Below are positions 5,774 to 9,410 of a DNA stretch of 9,410 nucleotides, in pieces. This DNA is from Bacillota bacterium (GTDB taxonomy: Bacteria > Bacillota > Clostridia > Peptostreptococcales > Anaerovoracaceae): the NCBI GenBank assembly GCA_016302925.1, contig JAEDMR010000073.1, positions 1 through 9,410 of the forward strand, read 5' to 3'. The notes under the pieces are model-generated. The model was not told where the DNA came from, ran no database searches, and worked only from the letters and a program-made list of their open reading frames with translations. The position numbers and the translations under genes were made by a program. Position 1 is the first letter of the stretch, and each line of letters begins with the position of its first letter.

Positions 5774-7456
5774 TCATACCTCCAGGAAAATCGGCAGAAT
5801 AATCGGCGTCCTCTTGGTAGTTTCATAAATATAGCTGCTGAGAGAATCCCGTACCTGGGATTTCATGGAGTTCCAGTCACGAATATTCTTGTCGTGGCAT
5901 TTTTCCATGGCGGCCATGGCCACCTGTCTTGCTTCTTCAATCAGACCTTCGTTTTCTCTCACATAAACGAAGCCTCTGGATATGATGTCCGGTCCGGAAA
6001 CGACCTCACGGCTTTCCCGATCGATAGCAGCGACTACGATGATCAGTCCGGATTCTGACAGAAGTTTTCTGTCACGCAGTACGATATTACCCACGTCACC
6101 GATCCCCAGGCCGTCCACCAGAATCGCATCTGCAGAAACCTTCGTCTCTTCCTTTACGGCAGAGTTTCTGGTAATGTTCAGTGTATCCCCGTTATCCAGT
6201 ACAAAGATGTTTTCCGGATCCATGCCAAGGTTTTCCGCCAGGCGTGCATGCTGAATCAGATGGCGATATTCTCCGTGAACCGGCATGAAGTATTTCGGTT
6301 TCAGCAGGGAATGCATCAGTTTCAGCTCCTCCTGGCAGGCATGGCCTGAAACATGGATGTCTGCAATATCGGAATAGATGACTTCTGCACCCTTTTCAAA
6401 CAGTTTATTTACTACATTGGATACCGTTTTTTCATTTCCCGGAATCGGAGAGGACGACAGGATTACCGTATCACCGGGTTTCAGTTTTACCGCACGATGT
6501 TCACCGCCGGCAATCCGCGTCAGTGCTGACATCGGTTCGCCCTGGCTTCCGGTAGTAATAATCACCAGTTTATCATCCGGAATATTTCTGGTCATTTTCA
6601 GATCCACCAGCGTACCTGCCGGAATATCCAGATATCCCAGTTCGATGGCCAGCGCCACTACATTTTCCATGCTTCTGCCGGAAACAGCAACCTTTCTTCC
6701 AACCTTGATGGCACTTTCAATGATCTTCTGTACCCGGTGCACATTGGATGAAAATGTTGCAATAATGATTCTGGTCTTACATTTTCTGAAAATCGTTTCA
6801 ATGGTCTGACCTACCACCTGTTCGGAAGCCGTAAAGCCTGGACGCACTGCATTGGTACTGTCACAGAGCATCAATGTCACACCCTTCTTGCCCAGTGAGG
6901 CAAGCTTGGCGAAATCGATCGGCTCTCCGTCCAGGGGTGTATAGTCGATCTTAAAGTCGCCGGAATGGAACACCAGCCCGGCAGGAGTATCGATGGCCAG
7001 GCAGATTGCGTCTGCCACCGAATGGGTCGTGCGAATTGCCTCTACATTGAAGCAGCCCAGCTGGATCTTATCCCCTGCATAAATCGTACGAAGGTCACCC
7101 TGAATGTTGTGTTCCTTCAGCTTGTTTTCCACCAGTCCCAGCGTCAGTCTGGTACCATATACCGGCACATTGATATATTTGAGCAAATAAGGAACCGCAC
7201 CGATGTGGTCCTCATGACCGTGCGTCAGCACCATACCCACAATCTTCTCCTGATTGTTGATCAGGTAGGTGAAATCCGGAATGACAATATCGATTCCGTA
7301 CATTTCGTCATCCGGGAAAGACATACCGCAGTCAATGATCAGGATCTCATTTTTATACTCCAGCAGGGTCAGATTCTTTCCGATTTCATTCAGACCCCCG
7401 ATGGGAATCACTTTCAGGGCTGCTTCCTTCTTTGGTCTTGTTTGTTTTCTTCTCAT
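5774..7456 (-). CDS. rnj: Ribonuclease J
   Basis: 560 residues, typical for the family. This is a metallo-beta-lactamase/beta-CASP nuclease with THGHEDHIGAVPY at 78-90 (His79, His81, Asp83, His84), His145, Asp167 in HSGDFKID, the beta-CASP region with SGRSMEN and TTGSQGEP (301-308), and the later metal or substrate residues His371 (SGHA) and His394 (PVHGE). A C-terminal domain runs from about 450. RNase J combines 5'-3' exonuclease and endonuclease activity in mRNA turnover and rRNA maturation. The basic N-terminus (MRRKQTRPKKEA) is a common variable tail. The ribosome binding site AAGGA is 13 nt before the ATG, longer than usual, and partly inside an inverted repeat (7472-7490). The gene follows leuS after 63 nt, with no clear terminator between. 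J1 and J2 cannot be told apart here. Confidence 0.96.
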   Translation of the reverse strand: MRRKQTRPKKEAALKVIPIGGLNEIGKNLTLLEYKNEILIIDCGMSFPDDEMYGIDIVIPDFTYLINNQEKIVGMVLTHGHEDHIGAVPYLLKYINVPVYGTRLTLGLVENKLKEHNIQGDLRTIYAGDKIQLGCFNVEAIRTTHSVADAICLAIDTPAGLVFHSGDFKIDYTPLDGEPIDFAKLASLGKKGVTLMLCDSTNAVRPGFTASEQVVGQTIETIFRKCKTRIIIATFSSNVHRVQKIIESAIKVGRKVAVSGRSMENVVALAIELGYLDIPAGTLVDLKMTRNIPDDKLVIITTGSQGEPMSALTRIAGGEHRAVKLKPGDTVILSSSPIPGNEKTVSNVVNKLFEKGAEVIYSDIADIHVSGHACQEELKLMHSLLKPKYFMPVHGEYRHLIQHARLAENLGMDPENIFVLDNGDTLNITRNSAVKEETKVSADAILVDGLGIGDVGNIVLRDRKLLSESGLIIVVAAIDRESREVVSGPDIISRGFVYVRENEGLIEEARQVAMAAMEKCHDKNIRDWNSMKSQVRDSLSSYIYETTKRTPIILPIFLEV

Positions 7457-7471
7457 AAAATATTTTCCGTC

Positions 7472-7490
7472 CTTTTCTTTTTATGAAAAG
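7472..7490 (-). promoter_or_regulatory. Inverted repeat in the rnj leader overlapping its ribosome binding site
   Basis: CTTTTC (7485-7490 on the minus strand) pairs with GAAAAG (7472-7477) across a 7-nt A-rich loop. The downstream arm overlaps the first bases of the AAGGA site (7470-7474). The stem is short and A/U-rich, hence weak on its own. Confidence 0.25.
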
Positions 7491-7519
7491 ATAGCAAAGC
7501 CTGTTATAAAGTTGTTTTT

Positions 7520-9410
7520 TTATTTTACTACAATGTTCAGCAGCCGGTTCGGTACTGCAATTACCTTCACGACCGTCTTTCCTTCCAACAATGCCTGGAC
7601 TTTTTCATGTTCCATAGCTATCTTTTCTAATTGTTCTTTGGTCAAGTTGCTTTCTACCATCAACTTCTCCTTCAGCTTACCGTTTACCTGTACAACGATT
7701 TCAATTTCGTCTTTTACAAGTGCATCTTCATCATATTCCGGCCATGCCACGGTAGTCAGGGAACCTTTCTGTCCCATATGTTCCCACATTTCCTCACAGA
7801 TATGCGGAGTGAACGGAGATAAAATGATAATCAGCTCTTTCACCGCCTTGCCGAAGAGTCCCGGATTCACATCGGTCCCTTCTTTATAGCGGTACATTTC
7901 ATTTACCAGTTCCATAATAGAACTGATGGCAGTATTGAAGCTGAACCGTCCGCCTACATCTTCACTGACTTTCTTAATGGCAGTATTCAGCATGTAGTTT
8001 AAGGATTTGTCAGCTGCAGTCTTCACTTCAAAGCATGCCGGAACTTCCGGATACTTTTCTTTGAATTCATAAACCAGACGGTATACACGGTTCAGGAAAC
8101 GATAGCTTCCTTCCACGCCGGCATCGGACCAGTCCAGTTCTCTTTCCGGCGGTGCTGCAAACAGGATAAACAATCTGGCAGTATCTGCGCCGTACTTGTT
8201 GATAATTTCTTCCGGGCTGACAACGTTGCCGAGAGATTTACTCATTTTCTTGCCGTCTTTATTTACCATGCCCTGTGTCAGCAGGTTCTGGAACGGCTCC
8301 TCACAGGATACCAGTCCCATGTCATAGAGTGCCATCATAAAGAATCTGGAATACATCAGGTGCAGGATCGCATGCTCCACACCGCCGATGTACTGATCCA
8401 CACCGTTTTCTCCGAACCAGTAGCTGACCTTGGAGAAGTCAAACGGTGCTTTGCTGTTCTTCGGATCACAGTAACGGAGGAAATACCAAGAGGAATCCAG
8501 GAAGGTATCCATGGTATCCATTTCTCTTCTTGCCGGTTTGCCGCATTTCGGGCAGACTGCATGGGCAAACACTTTGGATGTGGTCAGCGGCGATTCTCCC
8601 TTACCGGTAAATTCTACATCTGTCGGCAGCAGAACCGGCAGATTTTCTTCTTTTTCAGGAACCCATCCGCAGTCATCACAGTAAACCATCGGAATCGGGC
8701 AGCCCCAGTACCGCTGTCTGGAAATGAGCCAGTCGCGGAGTCTGTAGTTGACAGTCTTCTTGCCGATGCCCTTTTCTTCCAGATACGCAGCAACCTTTTC
8801 GATGGCATCACGATTGTTCAAGCCGTTAAATTCTCCGGAGTTGATCATGGTACCCTCTGCAACGAAGGCTTCCTTCAGATTGTAAAGGTCAATTTCCGGA
8901 TTCTGCGGATCCACCACCGGGATGATTTCCAAGTTGAATTTCTTCGCAAAGTCAAAGTCTCTCTGGTCATGGGCAGGTACTGCCATGATGGCACCTGTAC
9001 CGTAATCCATCAGTACATAGTCGGAAATAAAAATCGGTACTTCTTTCCCATTGAGCGGATTGATGGCATATCTTCCGATGAACACACCGGTTTTTTCATT
9101 GGTGGTTGAGGTTCTCTCAATCTCACTCATATGCTGCACCTTATCCAGGTAATCCTTCACAGGCTGCTCATATTCGGTACCCTCTACCAGACTCATGACA
9201 TACGGATGCTCCGGTGCCATAACCATGTAGGTCACGCCGAACAGCGTATCACAGCGGGTGGTGAAGATCTTCATTTTCCGGTCGTCATCTTTGATGGCAA
9301 AATCCACTTCCGCACCTGTGGAACGTCCGATCCAGTTTCTCTGCATGGTCTTTACCTTATTCGGCCAGCCATCCAGCTTATCCAGGTTATCCAGCAGACG
9401 ATCTGCATAG
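7520..9410 (-). CDS. leuS: Leucyl-tRNA synthetase, N-terminus beyond the window
   Basis: 629 residues are present and the frame is open to the right edge, so the roughly 180 N-terminal residues including the HIGH motif are missing only because the window ends. The fragment starts YADRLLDNLDKLDGWPNKVK and runs through MQRNWIGRS, the CP1 editing domain (TSTTNEKTG at 100-108; AVPAHDQRDFDFA with the conserved Asp148), a zinc-ribbon insertion with CDDC and CPKC (Cys244, 247, 286, 289), DSSWYFLRY, VDQYIGGVEHA, the KMSKS loop (388-392), the anticodon-binding domain and a C-terminal domain ending VPNRLLNIVVK. It charges tRNA-Leu and hydrolyses mischarged products. All four zinc-binding cysteines are kept. 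The internal ATG at 9346 is not the real start, since coding similarity continues upstream of it. Confidence 0.98.
   Translation of the reverse strand, partial: YADRLLDNLDKLDGWPNKVKTMQRNWIGRSTGAEVDFAIKDDDRKMKIFTTRCDTLFGVTYMVMAPEHPYVMSLVEGTEYEQPVKDYLDKVQHMSEIERTSTTNEKTGVFIGRYAINPLNGKEVPIFISDYVLMDYGTGAIMAVPAHDQRDFDFAKKFNLEIIPVVDPQNPEIDLYNLKEAFVAEGTMINSGEFNGLNNRDAIEKVAAYLEEKGIGKKTVNYRLRDWLISRQRYWGCPIPMVYCDDCGWVPEKEENLPVLLPTDVEFTGKGESPLTTSKVFAHAVCPKCGKPARREMDTMDTFLDSSWYFLRYCDPKNSKAPFDFSKVSYWFGENGVDQYIGGVEHAILHLMYSRFFMMALYDMGLVSCEEPFQNLLTQGMVNKDGKKMSKSLGNVVSPEEIINKYGADTARLFILFAAPPERELDWSDAGVEGSYRFLNRVYRLVYEFKEKYPEVPACFEVKTAADKSLNYMLNTAIKKVSEDVGGRFSFNTAISSIMELVNEMYRYKEGTDVNPGLFGKAVKELIIILSPFTPHICEEMWEHMGQKGSLTTVAWPEYDEDALVKDEIEIVVQVNGKLKEKLMVESNLTKEQLEKIAMEHEKVQALLEGKTVVKVIAVPNRLLNIVVK

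Noticed and set aside
5755..5826. N-terminal extension of the YlbF-family protein into rnj
   Set aside because: The ATG at 5754 has a perfect AGGAGG 6 nt upstream and matches the family start; the extension encodes an Arg-rich leader overlapping the RNase J C-terminus.
1..9410. CRISPR array, insertion sequence, prophage or defence island
   Set aside because: No repeat-spacer pattern, transposase, integrase or terminal repeats were seen, and the genes are conserved housekeeping types in uniform orientation.

Overview
The window is a gene-dense stretch of a bacterial chromosome in which every supportable gene lies on the minus strand. The gene set (Bacillota-type RNase J, a YlbF-family protein, a MltG / tRNA methyltransferase / U32 run in the order of Bacillus subtilis yrrL-yrrM-yrrN/yrrO), the purine-rich Shine-Dalgarno sites and a moderate G+C content point to Bacillota, most likely class Clostridia. 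A family-level placement cannot be supported from the sequence alone. No mobile element, CRISPR array, rRNA or tRNA gene was seen.

Reading in the direction of transcription (from high to low coordinates): the window opens inside leuS (leucyl-tRNA synthetase, N-terminus cut off by the window edge). It is followed by ribonuclease J and a YlbF-family helical protein, probably co-transcribed. An extended -10 promoter then starts efp (elongation factor P). A 10-bp hairpin separates efp from mltG (endolytic murein transglycosylase). mltG is followed by trmR (tRNA 5-hydroxyuridine methyltransferase), a U32-family trhP-like tRNA hydroxylase that overlaps trmR by ATGA, and a CNNM/CorC-HlyC family membrane protein 5 nt further on.

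The last 392 bases hold no conventional gene but are structured. They contain a candidate promoter, a 22-codon ORF with a near-perfect ribosome binding site that encodes little more than a lipoprotein signal peptide, a strong intrinsic terminator, and then a second promoter with the first codons of a further gene running off the left edge.

Most of the functions concern translation and RNA: tRNA charging (LeuS), rescue of stalled ribosomes (EF-P), wobble uridine hydroxylation and methylation (TrhP then TrmR) and RNA decay (RNase J, perhaps with the YlbF protein). MltG (cell wall) and the CNNM protein (membrane) are the exceptions. The least ordinary items are the free-standing lipobox micro-ORF, the shortened and residue-depleted transmembrane domain of the CNNM protein, and the Met-rich, Cys-free YlbF protein beside RNase J.
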